A program made the position numbers and the translations under genes. A DNA stretch of 64,000 nt from Poronia punctata (Eukaryota > Ascomycota > Sordariomycetes > Xylariales > Xylariaceae): contig MU401630.1 in NCBI GenBank assembly GCA_022579005.1, positions 17,503 through 81,502 of the forward strand, given 5' to 3'. Shown here in pieces: positions 23,906-36,100 of the stretch. Numbering within the stretch: position 1 is the first letter of the stretch; every line of letters begins with the position of its first letter. The notes beneath the pieces were generated by a model. That model was not told the DNA's origin. It was given only the letters and a program-made list of their open reading frames with translations, and made no database searches.

Positions 23906-26900
23906 ATGCGGAGCTCTACAATTGGCGCCTTGTTGGCCGCCGCCTGCAGCGTCTCTGCGGCAACGGTATGTCTTCTTTTAGTAAAGTCTTGTGCGCCTAC
24001 TCGTCCCTGCCTCTCGCCTCACACCCGGGCTGAACCCTATCATTATATGGTTGGCCCGGTTTGCTAGTACTCGTTGTCTTGTTGCTCTAAATCGGTTGGC
24101 CCTACAACAGAGAGGGGGGGGGGGTTCCAGCTTCGAACTACCTGCAAGGGGTCGGTTGTTATACGTGGATAGGAATTCGGGGACGGAACAGTTCCAGTAT
24201 TAGAAAAGGATATACTCGGGACTTCAGATGTCATCTTGTAGAAAGAGTGTATTAACTAAACTGTATCCTTACAGCACGATTATCCCGTCGGTGGTTATCC
24301 TTCCGACGACTTGGCTTTCTCCGAGCCTCACTACCCGTCACCATGGATGAGACCACAAGCGCCTGGCTGGGAGGAGGCTTATGTCAAAGCGCGAGACTTT
24401 GTCTCCCAGCTGACATTAGCTGAGAAGGTTAACCTAACGACCGGTGTCGGGTAAGTTGTAACTGTCGAGCATGGTGTGCCACGCTAGGGGACAAGACGCT
24501 TACTACCGTTATGTTCATAGCTGGATGAGTGCGCAATGTGTAGGCGAAACAGGAAGCGTTCCGCGGCTCGGGCTTCGCAGTCTCTGTGCGCAGGATGGCC
24601 CCGTTGGCATTCGCTTTGGTGATTACGCCTCCGTCTTCACTTCCGGTCAGACCGTGGCCGCTTCTTTCGACAAGGGCCTGATGTACCGCCGTGGTAAAGC
24701 GCTGGGTGAAGAGCACAAGGCAAAGGGTATCAACATGGCCCTCGGGCCCGTTGCTGGCCCACTCGGTCGTATTCCCGAAGGTGGTCGCAACTGGGAGGGT
24801 TTCTCGCCCGACCCGTATCTTACAGGTGTCGCCTTTGCCGAGACCATCAAGGGTCAACAAGACGCCGGCGTCATCGCCGTTGCGAAGCACTTCATCTTGA
24901 ATGAGCAAGGTAGAGTAGCATAGCCCCCATCCCCCAATCTGTCCCGATGATGTTGGCTTACAATAATCAGAGCACTTCCGACAAGTTGGCGAATCGGTCG
25001 ACCGAGGCTACAATATCTCGGAAACACTTTCGTCCAACTTGGACGACAAAACTATGCATGAGACCTACCTCTGGCCCTTTGTTGACGCCGTCAAGGCAGG
25101 TGTGGGCGGTATCATGTGCTCCTACCAGCAGATCAACAACAGCTACGGCTGCCAAAACTCCAAGACGCTGAACAACCTTCTCAAGGGTGAACTGGCCTTC
25201 CAAGGCTTCGTCATGAGCGACTGGCAAGCCCACCATTCCGGCGTGTCCGCTGCGCTCGCTGGCATGGACATGTCTATGCCTGGCGACACGGAATTCAACA
25301 CTGGTCTATCGTACTGGGGCGCCAATCTTACTATTGCCGTGCTGAACGGGACCGTGCCTCAGTACCGTGTCGACGATATGGCCATGAGGATCATGGCTGC
25401 CTTCTTCAAGTCTGGCCAGACTGTCGAGGGCCTCGAACCCATCAGCATGAGCTCCTGGACAGATGACACGTTCGGCTACCTCCATGCCTCGGTCAACGAG
25501 AACTACCAACAGGTCAATTGGCACGTGGATGTCCAGGCTGATCACAGCCACCTGATCCGGGAGGTTTCCTCCAAGTCGACCGTGCTACTGAAGAATGAGG
25601 GCGCGCTGCCCCTGAAGAGCCCCAAGTTCCTTGCCGTCATCGGCGAGGACGCCGGCCCCAACCCCCAGGGTCCGAACGGCTGCCCCGACCGTGGCTGTAA
25701 CCAGGGCACACTTGCTTTGTCATGGGGTTCCGGCACAGCAAACTTCCCCTACCTCAACACCCCGCTCGATGCGCTCAGCCAGCAAGCTCTCGATGACCAT
25801 ACCCGCCTCGAGGCGATACTAGACAACTACGCAACTGATGCGATCGAGGCTCTTGTCTCGCAGGAGAGCGCCACATCTTTGGTCTTTGTCAACGCGAACT
25901 CGGGCGAGGGTTACATTGAAGTCGACGGTAACGAGGGCGACCGGAAGAACCTGACCCTCTGGGGCAACGGAGATGAATTGATCAAGACCGTCTCGGCACA
26001 ATGCAACAATACTATCGTCGTCATCCACTCGACCGGCCCCACCATTGTTACCGACTGGTACGACTCTCCCAACGTAACTGCCATTCTCTGGGCCGGTCTA
26101 CCCGGACAGGAAAGCGGCCGCTCCATCGTCGATGTCCTCTACGGCAGGGTCAATCCCGCCGCCCGCACGCCTTTTACCTGGGCGGCCAAGCGTGAAGACT
26201 ACGGTACCGACATTCTGTACGAGCCCAACAACGGCAACGGTGCGCCTCAGCAGGACTTCACCGAGGGCAATTTCATCGATTACCGTGCCCTGGACAAGGC
26301 CGGCATCAAGCCCATCTTCGAATTCGGCTTTGGTCTGTCGTACACTAGCTTCGAGTACAGCAACCTAAAAGTAGACAAGACGGGCGCTGGTCCGTACGTT
26401 CCTACCGAGGGCAAAACCTCCAAGGCACCTACTTTCGGCAAGGTCTCCAAGAACATTGAGGACTACGCCTTCCCTAGCACCGTGCGTTACATCAGGGAGT
26501 TCGTCTACCCCTGGTTCAACACCACATCCTCGCTAAAAGAGGCATCTGCCGATCCCAAATACGGACAGAAGGCCGAGGAGTTCGTGCCTCCCGGTGCCCT
26601 TGACTCGCATGCCCAAGAGCTCCTGCGCTCCGCACCCGCTCTGACCGATGAGCCCGGTGGAAACCGCCACCTGTTTGACGAGCTGTACATCGTCACGGCC
26701 GATATCACTAACACGGGTGACGTGGTGGGCGAGGAAGTTCCCCAGCTGTATCTGTCGCTCGGCGGACACGACGATCCCAAGGTCGTCCTCCGTGGGTTCG
26801 ACCGCATCCGCATCGACCCCGGCCAGACCGTCCAGTTCCGCGCGCCCCTCACACGTCGCGACGTGAGCAACTGGGACGTCGTTGCCCAAGACTGGGTCAT

Positions 26901-26973
26901 TACCAAACACCCCAAGACCGTCTACGTCGGTTCGAGCAGCCGAAAGCTGGCACTCAAGGCCAGGCTGCATTAA
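23906..26973 (+). CDS. bgl1: Secreted GH3 beta-glucosidase (BGL1/Cel3A type)
   Basis: Four exons (23906-23965, 24275-24450, 24521-24909, 24971-26973) give 875 residues. The enzyme releases glucose from cellobiose and other beta-glucosides outside the cell. Exon 1 codes exactly for a 20-residue signal peptide and is followed by an unusually long 309-nt intron. The GH3 N-terminal barrel shows [24 protein letters not shown] (rebuilt across intron 3) and [14 protein letters not shown], where Asp292 is the expected nucleophile. The second domain has [13 protein letters not shown] and [11 protein letters not shown], with Glu521 the likely acid/base by comparison with Aspergillus BGL1. A fibronectin-III-like domain ([11 protein letters not shown]) ends the protein. 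Length and motif order match the Aspergillus enzymes closely. The frame is intact and several N-glycosylation sequons are present. Confidence 0.96.
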
Positions 26974-27918
26974 AAACTTATGGCGACGTATACCTAATTT
27001 GTACCAGGTAGCTCTTGGTATTCAGGGGCGTTAAAATTTGGAGGCCACATCACATGCGACATTCATTTTGGTGAAATTTAGTTCTCAATTTGGAAGGGGC
27101 AAGTCATGTATATATGTCTACTTGTAATTATTAATACCTGAGCACAACATGTCGGTAATGTCAGGCCGGGAGGATGATGTGTGTACACCTTGATTTACCT
27201 CGATATTATGAGGGTTAAACTATATATATGATAAGTAGAATCCCATGTTGGTCTAAAAGATAAGTCCCAAATTCTGCGAATGTCATAACCACTTCACAAT
27301 CCCCGTGACTATCTACCTACTCTAGTGAGTCCTCGGGATATGTTCACTCCCTCCTGTTATGGCATGCTATAATCGGAACCGCCGTCCCGAAATAGTCCCT
27401 AACCGGAGAATATAGAAGCTCCTTTCTCCCGTCCCCGCGGGTCCTATGAGACAACTTTCGAATCCGCAAGTAAACAGCAAGTTACGGCCCAAGGCATAGT
27501 CAATAATCGTGCTTTGAAATCTGGCTTCGGGAAGAAACAGCGTAGCCTCGTAGGTAATAATCACCGATGACGACATCCACATGCACAAAGGAAGCCACTT
27601 CTGCTGAAATCGCCATACCAAGTAGGCAGGCATGGCACGCAAGGAAGCACCTGCAAACACCTTTACTCTATCGTCCTACAACATGTTCCCTTGTCAGACT
27701 TTACAATATCCAAAGTATTTTTCCTCTCTCTAAAGTATTAGACACATTTGCACCTGACTTCTACTTGTCTCACACCAAAATAATCCCTATGATCAAGGCC
27801 CCAAAGCGAAAAACATTGAGCTCTAATAAGATATATGCCCCGACTAGACCAACATAATTATTCGACAAGAGATACAAACACTTGTTCCGTTTTCATCGCC
27901 CAACGGCCTACTCTGCAT
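26974..27918. other. Intergenic region
   Basis: Holds the 3' flank of the beta-glucosidase and DNA leading to the ankyrin pseudogene. A 97-codon minus-strand frame (27367-27660) was considered, but it has no family resemblance or gene context. Confidence 0.35.
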
Positions 27919-28716
27919 ATGGATCCAGACTGCATCCCAAGTGATAGTGATAGTGGTAGTGATGCTCCTATCATATACCCGAGGGATTTGAGTATTCACC
28001 CATATCGCTCATCGAAGCTTGCAGCGTGGGAGAAACTATCCATAATGACGGCCGTCCTGAGGGGCGCGACCAACTTTGATGGTTTCATGGAGCACATGAC
28101 GGAAGGATCGCAGAAGAGCATGGGCTCGTTTCTAGCGCAGCTCACATGGCATAAACGGAGGAACATATTGCTCGTCGCGATAAAGAGCGATCCCAACGGC
28201 CGTAAGTCTACAGTTATGCGATCCTCAAAAACAACAGTGGTTTCTCCAGTTATTCTATGTAGTCCCTACCCTCAAAAAGACACATCGCAAGTTTGCTTTA
28301 ACTCGGATACTGTTTATATTTCGGAAGACCGACCACTGTTGAGGGCAATACAGGATTGGATTTGACTCACGTTAATTATGTTGATTACAGTTACCGCCCC
28401 ATACATGCTCAGAAATGATACATTCCACAAGGGAGAGGAAGAGTTGCTGTTCAAGTTTGTTAACTAGCAGGACGACGACGGAATCACGCCACTACACGAG
28501 GCCGTAAAAGCCGGGTTCCACGGCCTGGTGAAAACCCTTCTCCGCAGAGGCGCCATTGCCGGGATCCGCGACAAAAACGGAGAAACGCCTTACAGCCTCG
28601 CGTTGGAAAAGAGAGACATACAAACACTGCTGATATTCGAGACACATTGGGCTAGCCTGGTTGGCCGACACGTAGATAGCGCTGATATTTTTGGAAGCGC
28701 TTTACTGGAATTTTAG
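27919..28716 (+). pseudogene. Ankyrin-repeat protein, frame broken by TAG
   Basis: Exon 1 (27919-28201) starts at MDPDCIPSDSDSGSD and ends at a strong donor, gtaagt. An acceptor at 28390 (ttacag) keeps phase and reads TAPYMLRNDTFHKGEEELL, then hits TAG at 28465-28467. The same frame continues with QDDDGITPLHEAVKAGFHGL and GAIAGIRDKNGETPYSLA, two clear ankyrin units, to a stop at 28716. The homology therefore runs straight through the stop, as expected if CAG or a similar codon mutated. No phase-compatible splice that removes the TAG was found; a donor at GTTTAT (near 28305) would work but is weak. The product may have been an NLR-like or scaffold repeat protein; only about 60 residues of repeats remain. 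An alternative ATG lies at 27835. Confidence 0.6.
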
Positions 28717-29520
28717 ATGAAAGGGAGTTGTACCGGAGTAGGGATAGGATAGACCCTCGCCTCGCGATATATATCAGAAGAGATAAAGGGGGCAAGTGGT
28801 TTCTGTCTGCTGCATCTTGGTCCGTTTAGCCATTGCAACTGCAGTCCGACGAACAACAGCGTCAGGTAAACCACCCCTATTCATAGACACCGCAGTCCTT
28901 CACAAGTTGTGAAGCTTCCCCCGAAAAGATATCTCCATCACACTCTTGCCCGTCTATTCGCAGGCTAATTACCTTGTCTCTTCTTCCAGCGCCTCTCTCG
29001 ACATTCCTTCAAGACCAGAGTAACACTTGCTCAATTTTCTTGCCTTGCTACCCTAGGGCCGGCTACTAGGCTCTCAAGGACTACGTATCTGCCTACTGTT
29101 GGTACGACACGGAATAGGACAAGACTCACAAGAGATATGGGGAAAAGGGGGCATTTTGGGGCTCTAGCCAGCTGAATGAAACAGAACACGGGAAATACAT
29201 GTATTATTTGTTTAAGAACAGCGCTGTTATGCTACATAGTTGATACCTTGGGTTTCTTTTCTTTTTGTGCGTGTTTTCCAATTGCAGTGTTACCGTAGCT
29301 GTGCAACATCAATCCTCTACGACAACCTGATGAGCTCGGTGTTTGTTTCGTGGATGGCTAAACATTATGATCTAGGAGCTGGAGCTTGCTCTTGGACATA
29401 GAAGATGACCAAATGGATATACAGACAAGATGGAAGGGAAAAAAGAATAGAAGGACAGGAATAGGAACAATTGAATAAAAAGACGTGTAAAGGTCATCCT
29501 AAAAAGTAACATCATATAGC
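28717..29520. other. Intergenic region between ankyrin relic and tRNA
   Basis: No gene seen. The sequence is of average composition, with pyrimidine-rich parts near 28,900-29,050. Confidence 0.35.
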
Positions 29521-29592
29521 TAGCTAGCGATTGTTTCGATCAATCGACCTCCGGGTTATGAGCCCGGCGCTCTTCCACTGAGCTAGCTAGCT
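29521..29592 (-). tRNA. Initiator tRNA-Met (anticodon CAT)
   Basis: Read on the minus strand, the 72-nt gene folds completely: acceptor AGCTAGC/GCTAGCT with discriminator A, D arm GCTC-AGTGGAA-GAGC, anticodon arm CCGGG-CTCATAA-CCCGG, variable AGGTC, T arm GATTG-ATCGAAA-CAATC. There is no intron. Marks of the eukaryotic initiator are present: an A1:T72 pair, three G:C pairs at the base of the anticodon stem, and A54 and A60 in the T loop (ATCGAAA instead of TTCGANT). The anticodon loop and D loop equal those I recall for yeast and Neurospora initiators, while acceptor, D and T stems differ from them but keep pairing. It lies by itself beside AT-rich DNA. Confidence 0.9.
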
Positions 29593-30718
29593 TGTGATTG
29601 AAAATTTTCAACCATAAAAGATTATAACACCGGGTTACTAAAAACATTGCCTGACCTTGCTATCTGTTGCCTGTCTCCTTATAAATTTGTACTACCTCCC
29701 TACTTAAAAGCATTACTGTCCTATTTTAATACTAATGTTTTTATTAAATATTATATTATAAACCTTGGACTTAAAGCCTAATATAGGAATTGGAAAAGCC
29801 ATGTTTAATGTACCTGTGTTAGGTAGGTATACACCAGAGTAAAGTATGCAAGATACCGTGAGATAGAGGGTCTTTTACAGTCGGATACTGCAAGGATTAC
29901 GCCTATTGTTAGTAGGGGTCGCACCTTCTATCTCTACAAGTAAGTACAAGTAGGATCATTGATACCTGCCAGCCCTGTTACTACTTGTATATTTAATTGT
30001 ATTGCACGCGCGTACTTTCAAGCCAGGTGATTAATTGATGACTTATTTATATATTTGTACGGTTATAGCAAAGTTGTATCTTTTGTTCCTGTTGATGTTT
30101 TGCTAACATATCCTAGTTGTACGTGTATAAATCTATTTAGTCCATCCTGTACAAGGGGGGGGGGGTTAGACTTCTCCCTCTTGTATCAATCCAACCCACT
30201 ACAGATATTGTCACTGGCGCCATAGGTTACACGAGTACATGTACCCATACATCTAACCTAACACCTTGTTTTTTGGTCCCTGGCGAGATCGAGAAATAGA
30301 GCATTACCTCTTTCCCCATCGACGTTTCTTGCTCCTTGGCGAGATAGACAAACAGAGTATCGCACCCACTGTTGGTCCTGATATTTAACGATCCTCACCT
30401 GGGCCTCTGATCAAACTCCGGGCCTTTGCAAGCAAACAGTTAAGCTCAGCTAGCCTTGCACCGCAACAAAACAAAGAACGAACTACCGGCACTGTTAGAG
30501 ACAACAAGCCGAGCATCCTACATATGTGTCGTCCTCCCTGCCTTTACCGATTCCCTACGAATGGATATGTAACTGTGCCAACTACCCACACGAGTTACGC
30601 GACAAAACGAAACCGACCGACCAAAAACACACGCCGCTTGTTTCATGGGTTCTAGCCCAATCCTGTAGACTAAGTTAGGTACATCACGCGAAGAAAAAGA
30701 AAAAAAAAACCCCCAGCG
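29593..30718. other. AT-rich flank of the tRNA and capping-enzyme promoter
   Basis: From about 29,630 to 29,830 the DNA is AT-rich with TTAAA and TATTA strings, resembling a short RIP-mutated insertion next to the tRNA, a usual transposon target. A G10 run lies near 30,158. A pair of similar units containing CTGGCGAGAT/TTGGCGAGAT occurs around 30,280 and 30,335. No gene was found. Confidence 0.4.
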
Positions 30719-32007
30719 ATGGATCATAACGGACCACCGGGGCGCGAAGGGGGGTCGGCCCTGCTCCAATCTCTCGATCAGCCAGGCGTAAAAGCGACGG
30801 GCGAACTTCTCATGATCATGCGCAAGGAAGTCGCGTCCCTTCTTGGAAGATCGTCTACCGGGTTTCCTGGCGCCCAACCCGTGAGCTTTACGCGGAAACA
30901 TCTGGATGAACTACGACGCGAGGAGTGAGCATTCCCTGAATACCCAGATATGATCGGACACGCGTAAAAAAAAACAAGGGGAGTTAACAAAGACGTGATT
31001 TTTTTTGTAGTTACTATGTGTGCGAGAAATCCGATGGACTACGATACCTCCTATACATGACTGCGGACGAAAACGGCGACGAGGTGCACTACCTGATCGA
31101 TCGCAAGAACGACTTCTGGTTCGTCAATATGAACAATAGCCTGCACTTCCCTCTGCCCGGGGACGAGAAGGCTTTTCACACGGGCACGATCCTAGACGGG
31201 GAGCTCGTCATGGACGTGCACAGCGACGGACGGCGCGAGCCGCGATACGTCGTCTTCGACTGCCTGGTGCTGGACTCGCAGGTGCTGATGAGTCGCGAGC
31301 TGGGCAAGCGGCTGGGGTATTTTCAGGAACAGGTGTTCAAGCCGTACAGGCATCTGTTGGAGACCTATCCGGACGAGCGATTCCACCAGCCCTTCTTCGT
31401 CGACCAGAAGGCCATGCAGCTGGCCTACGGCATCGAGATGATGTTCAAGGAGGTCATCCCCAGCCTGCGACACGGCAATGACGGGCTCATCTTCACCTGT
31501 CTACGCAGCGAATATAAGCCCGGCACGGACCCCCATATCTTGAAGTGGAAAGATGCGGACGAGAACACGGTCGATTTCGTCTGGAAGCTGTCCTTTCCTA
31601 CCGTCCATCCTAACGAGCTCGACGGGATACCGGCAACGGCCGAGGGGCCTTTTATCGATTACGACGCCACGCCATCCGTCCAACTTCTCGCCCATCACGG
31701 CGGCGGCTGGCCGGACGGATACCGTTATTACGCAGACTTGCATCTCGAAGATGGCGAGTGGGAAGAGCTCAAGGCGCTGGGGGACCCGCTCGACGAGCGA
31801 GTCGTGGAGGTGCACATGGATGGGCAGAAGCGGTGGCGGTTCTACCGCTTCCGCGACGACAAGTCCGAGGGTAACCATATCAGTGTCGTTAATAGCGTCA
31901 TCGAGAGTATCCGCGACGGCGTCACCAAGGATGACCTCATCCTCGCCGCCAAGACTATCCGCGATAACTGGAAGGCCAGAGAGCAGCAGCGGCGGACACA
32001 GCGTTAA
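30719..32007 (+). CDS. ceg1: mRNA capping enzyme, guanylyltransferase subunit
   Basis: Two exons (30719-30924 and 31011-32007; intron gtgagc..gtag, 86 nt) give 400 residues. The enzyme transfers GMP from GTP through a lysyl adduct to the diphosphate 5' end of nascent mRNA in the nucleus. All nucleotidyltransferase motifs are visible in order: I, EKSDGLR with nucleophile Lys75 just after the splice junction; III, DGELVMD; IIIa, FDCLVLD; IV, DGLIFT; V, LKWK; VI/C-terminal, RWRFYRFRDDK. Length equals that of the yeast and Schizosaccharomyces enzymes. As in other fungi the triphosphatase is not fused. The start is the first ATG of the frame, and splicing rebuilds REDYYVCEKSDG. The tail is basic and Gln/Arg-rich. 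Confidence 0.95.
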
Positions 32008-33119
32008 ATAATGGGCGGTTTCTTACCTTGTTGTTCTCATTCATGATTTTGTTATCTGTGATTGTTTTCTCACCAAGCTCTTATCTATAAACGATGGGTG
32101 TGTATCTTTATTTTTCTCTGCTTCTCTGTTGTAAGCATATCATCATCGCGTTGCCGGACTATCAAAGACATTAGAGAGGCAAAAAGCACAGACAGAGAGA
32201 GTTCAGCAGCGCAGTTGTTTCGACAAGACCTGGCTGACATTTTCCAGTTTTTTTATATATAGCGGATGGATGGAAGGATGGACAAGGCGTTTTGGCGTTT
32301 TGGCGTTTCTCCCGGAAAGGGGACACTGAAGGGTTTGTGGCTCACGGCGTCATGAAGATTTAGAAAAAAAAGCAAAAGGCAAAGGATACGAAGGTTGGCA
32401 CTTGTATAAACAAACATGTCGCGTAGTCGCCAGTGGCGTATATACGTTCTTCTTGCTTGCCACTCAGGTTGGAGGCTGACTTAGCCAAGCCCCTTGGGTA
32501 ACGGTTTTTCCCACCCATAATTAAGCCCTATTCTTCGATTGAAGAAATACAGCTTTCGAAATAAAACATTCTGCAACATCATTATGGTCACATTTGTTGT
32601 TACGAGAAGCGAAGGCCGTGGTGACAAAATAGGAAGAATCATCGATATTGGCCTAGTTATTTTCGATCGATAACTCCATAACCGGCCGGGTATAATAGGA
32701 TAATGGCTTCATGGAAAGGTAGTTAGGTAGATAGAATATACATATATCGGCTGAGACGCAGACAAGGGGGTTGTACCGAACGCGAGGTAAAGAGAGAAGT
32801 ACAAAAAAAGAACCAAAGAACCAAAAAAACGCAAAGCCTCAAAAAATAAAACGATAAAAAAAATAAGAAGAATTATCCGTCCTCATACTCAATTGTCTCA
32901 TCTCATCAAGTGACACAACCTATCATCCTTGGCTTCCCGGGTTAGAGCTCTCCCACTCTTTTAATAAAATTCTCAAGGTAAAACTGGTAGTTTTTAGAAC
33001 GCATCCTATTACGGCGGCTTGTGAATTAAATCCATAAGACTGCACCGTTTTCGCCATTCCTATAAATATCCTTTAGGTGGAGGCTATGGTATTGAAACCC
33101 CTAATAGAGGCCAACCTTC
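32008..33119. other. Convergent 3' flanks of ceg1 and pds5
   Basis: The two genes converge, leaving about 1.1 kb. It contains AT-rich 3' UTR-like sequence, a short GTTTTGGCGTTTTGGCGTTT triplication near 32,290 and A-rich strings near 32,800-32,870. No gene seen. Confidence 0.4.
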
Positions 33120-36100
33120 TTATTCCGAAGAGCCATTCGTTTCTTCTTCCTCAACAACAGCCCTCTTTGACCTCGTCGCACGTGTGCTGGCTGTCCTGGT
33201 TTTAGGTGCAGGTTTTGATTTTGGGGCACTAGCCGGCGTTGGTTTGCTTTTTGATGCCCGCTCTTTCGCAGCTGGCCTACTAGGTAGCTCCTTGGGTTGA
33301 GCGGCGGTTGTAGCAGCAGCGGTAGAGCGGCCTTTACGACCTGATGACCTCGCCGGTGGTGGAGACGGAATATCCTCGTCGGCCTCGTCTTCCTCTTCCT
33401 CTTCATCATCCACTTCCACGTCACTGAGGTCGGAGTCTTCGTCGTCTTCGTTACGCTTCGGTTGCTCTTTGGCTCCGTCTTTCTTGCCCGCCTCTTCATC
33501 ATCATCATCATCATCATCCCCATCCATCGCTTCAAGTTCCTCTTCGTCGACGTCGGTTAGTTCAGAACTATCTCCATCTTCCTGATCTTGGTCATCCTGA
33601 TCTTCAGCAGCGATGGGATTTCCTTCATCGTCATAATATTGCCATTTGGCTACTCCCTCGAACATTTCGTCGTCATCGTCGGAATCTTCCCGCTCTATGT
33701 AAGAAGAATTCTTTCGACTGCGTCCGCTACGCCGTCGATCGGCCGACTCCTGACCGGGAGAAGAGGATGGCATGGATTTCTTGGCCCGTGCGGAAGCTTT
33801 TGCCTTGCTAGAAGCTCGATTTGAAGAAGTCTTGGCAGACTTTACCGTCCTAGACTTGGATCCCGTCTTCTGGGCAGGTGCCTTGGCCCTTTTCTGAGCT
33901 GGTTGACCCTCTGGTCGTTCATCCATACTCTTTCGTTTCTAAAGAGAAAATTAATCGCTATGCTCAGATACCAGACAATATTGTCAAATATCATGGGTTA
34001 TTTTTGCTTACCTTTTTCTTATCCAGCGATCGCAATAACTCGTCCAGCCGTTCGTCTATCGTATCGGGGAGATATGATTTCTCCGCAATCTCTTGCGCTG
34101 CTTGGTGGCTTGGGAGGGCCGTGTACAAGCCCAGCGGCAAGCCGACCTTTCCAGAGAAGGCCTGAAAACTCCAATTCTTCCGTTCTTGCCACTTCCGCAG
34201 CAGATTCTGGGCCAGGTCGCTGAGGATATACAGTCGTTCACTCTGCGCAGGATTGATGCCGTCGACCGTTTGCTTGACACGTTCGGCATACTTGAAAATC
34301 ATTCCAAAATTGGCCTCAGTTGCAACGTTGCTGATGTAATAAAGAAAATAGCGTGCATGGTCCATAAGTTCGTCTGGTTCTGAGCCGAAGTCGGGATGAT
34401 GTGCTAGGAGTGAGATCAGTCTGCCCATCGTTGATTCCATTACACTTTGCTTTATCTCCCGGAACCATCGAGCGCGTGACCTGATCCAAGTCTCGATTTG
34501 GTTCTTGAATGCCGTGTTGGGCTCGAATGCGGTGAGGAAGATGATTGTGTAGAAGCGCGGCCGAAGCTTGTTCTGGACGAGATACTTTTGAAGCTTCTCG
34601 ACAAACAGATGCCGGATCTCAACACAAGCATCCTGGGTGACAAGCGCCAACTGGTTGAAATCTGATGATGAAAGGAGCTCCTCAAAGTGCTTGGATGTGC
34701 ACAGCTTCAGGATGAGCCGGCCAGCTGAAAGCCGTAGCCGAGCCTTGTGGTGTCTGGGTGTATCACCTATCTTGGGCAACTGTCCCTGTTCTTTCAGAAG
34801 TGTCCGAAGTAGCTTGAAGACGGCCGGTGCGAGCTCCTTGGCTTTCTCCACATCTTCGACTCCTCGTAGACGGCTAACCATCGTTTTGAGCGCCCATAGT
34901 TTCGCCTGACACTCTTTGTCCAATTCCTCATCAGAGACCCACTCTGGGTCCGAGTCTTTTGCCTCAGTACGAACTTTATAGAGAACCTGCTCCAAGGCCA
35001 CCGAGACGATCTCGTCGTCGACTTCATCCGTGATGTTATGTGCCAAAAGCGCCAGCTGACTGACGGCTGCCAGCTTGGTGACAAAATGAGGCGAGTCGTA
35101 ACCCCAATCCTTGGTCACCCTTTGCAGCAGATCGGTAGCTGAGACCCTGCTCTTATCATCCTTGCGGGCCATCATAACCGTGACGGCATATTTGGCAGAT
35201 TTCGCCGGCTGCCCAAACAGTGCATAGCTGATCAATGCCTGTATGAACTTCCGATCATTGGGAAGTTCTGTTGGGTACTTCCTAGAGTAGGACGAGCAAG
35301 CCTTGAGGGTTTCGACCATGGCCGCGTCGTTGGTCTTATCAGGACCGGGCGCCCCCTCCAGCAAGTCTTTGCAGAGTTGGCCAACGTGGGTTTTGAACAA
35401 GTCGGGATTATGTTGAGTGATTTCGCTTGTGATCTCCTGAGCCGCACCCCCTAGGCCCGCCCTGTCGCTCTTCGACCAGTCCATAAAGGTCGAAAGGTGA
35501 CTCTTGTTGAACAAGATATAGGAGGACCGGTAGATGAGTGGTAACAATGTATCGAGCATGTGCGGTTTCTGTGACGCCTGTGCTCTCTTCACGAATTCTT
35601 TGATGGCTCTATGCATCGTCTTAAAATCGCTCTCGGGAGACACGGCGAACTTGATGAGCTGGTAGCTTCGACGGTCATGCCAGTTGGCAAAGTTGTGCAG
35701 ATCGGCCTCTACTCGGGGCTGGTCGGGGAGGAATTGGCAGATGTATTTCACCGTCTTTCCGAGATTCTGCTTTATTACGTCTGCATTCCCTTCTGGGTTC
35801 CCGCCATTGAAAGCTTCGCACTGTCGAACCAAGTTGTCCAGCACTTTGGAGAACTGTGGTTGTCGGGCTTGTAGGGCATTAAATGCCTTGCGTGCGTTGG
35901 CATCAAGGTGTTTAACCAGCAAGAGGATTCGTTCGGCACGGATCTTATCCTGATCGTAGTTTGACTCGGATGTCGGCTGGGATTGCGACTTGCTGTTGTT
36001 GCTGGTGGATGTCTTAGATCCCTTAGATTTCGGCGCAGGGGGGAAGGACAAGGGCACAAGATACTCGTAAACAACCCGCTCTAAAAGGACGGTGAGCTCG

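Noticed and set aside
27367..27660. 97-codon minus-strand frame
   Set aside because: Hydrophobic but without recognisable motifs; no splice-compatible neighbours.
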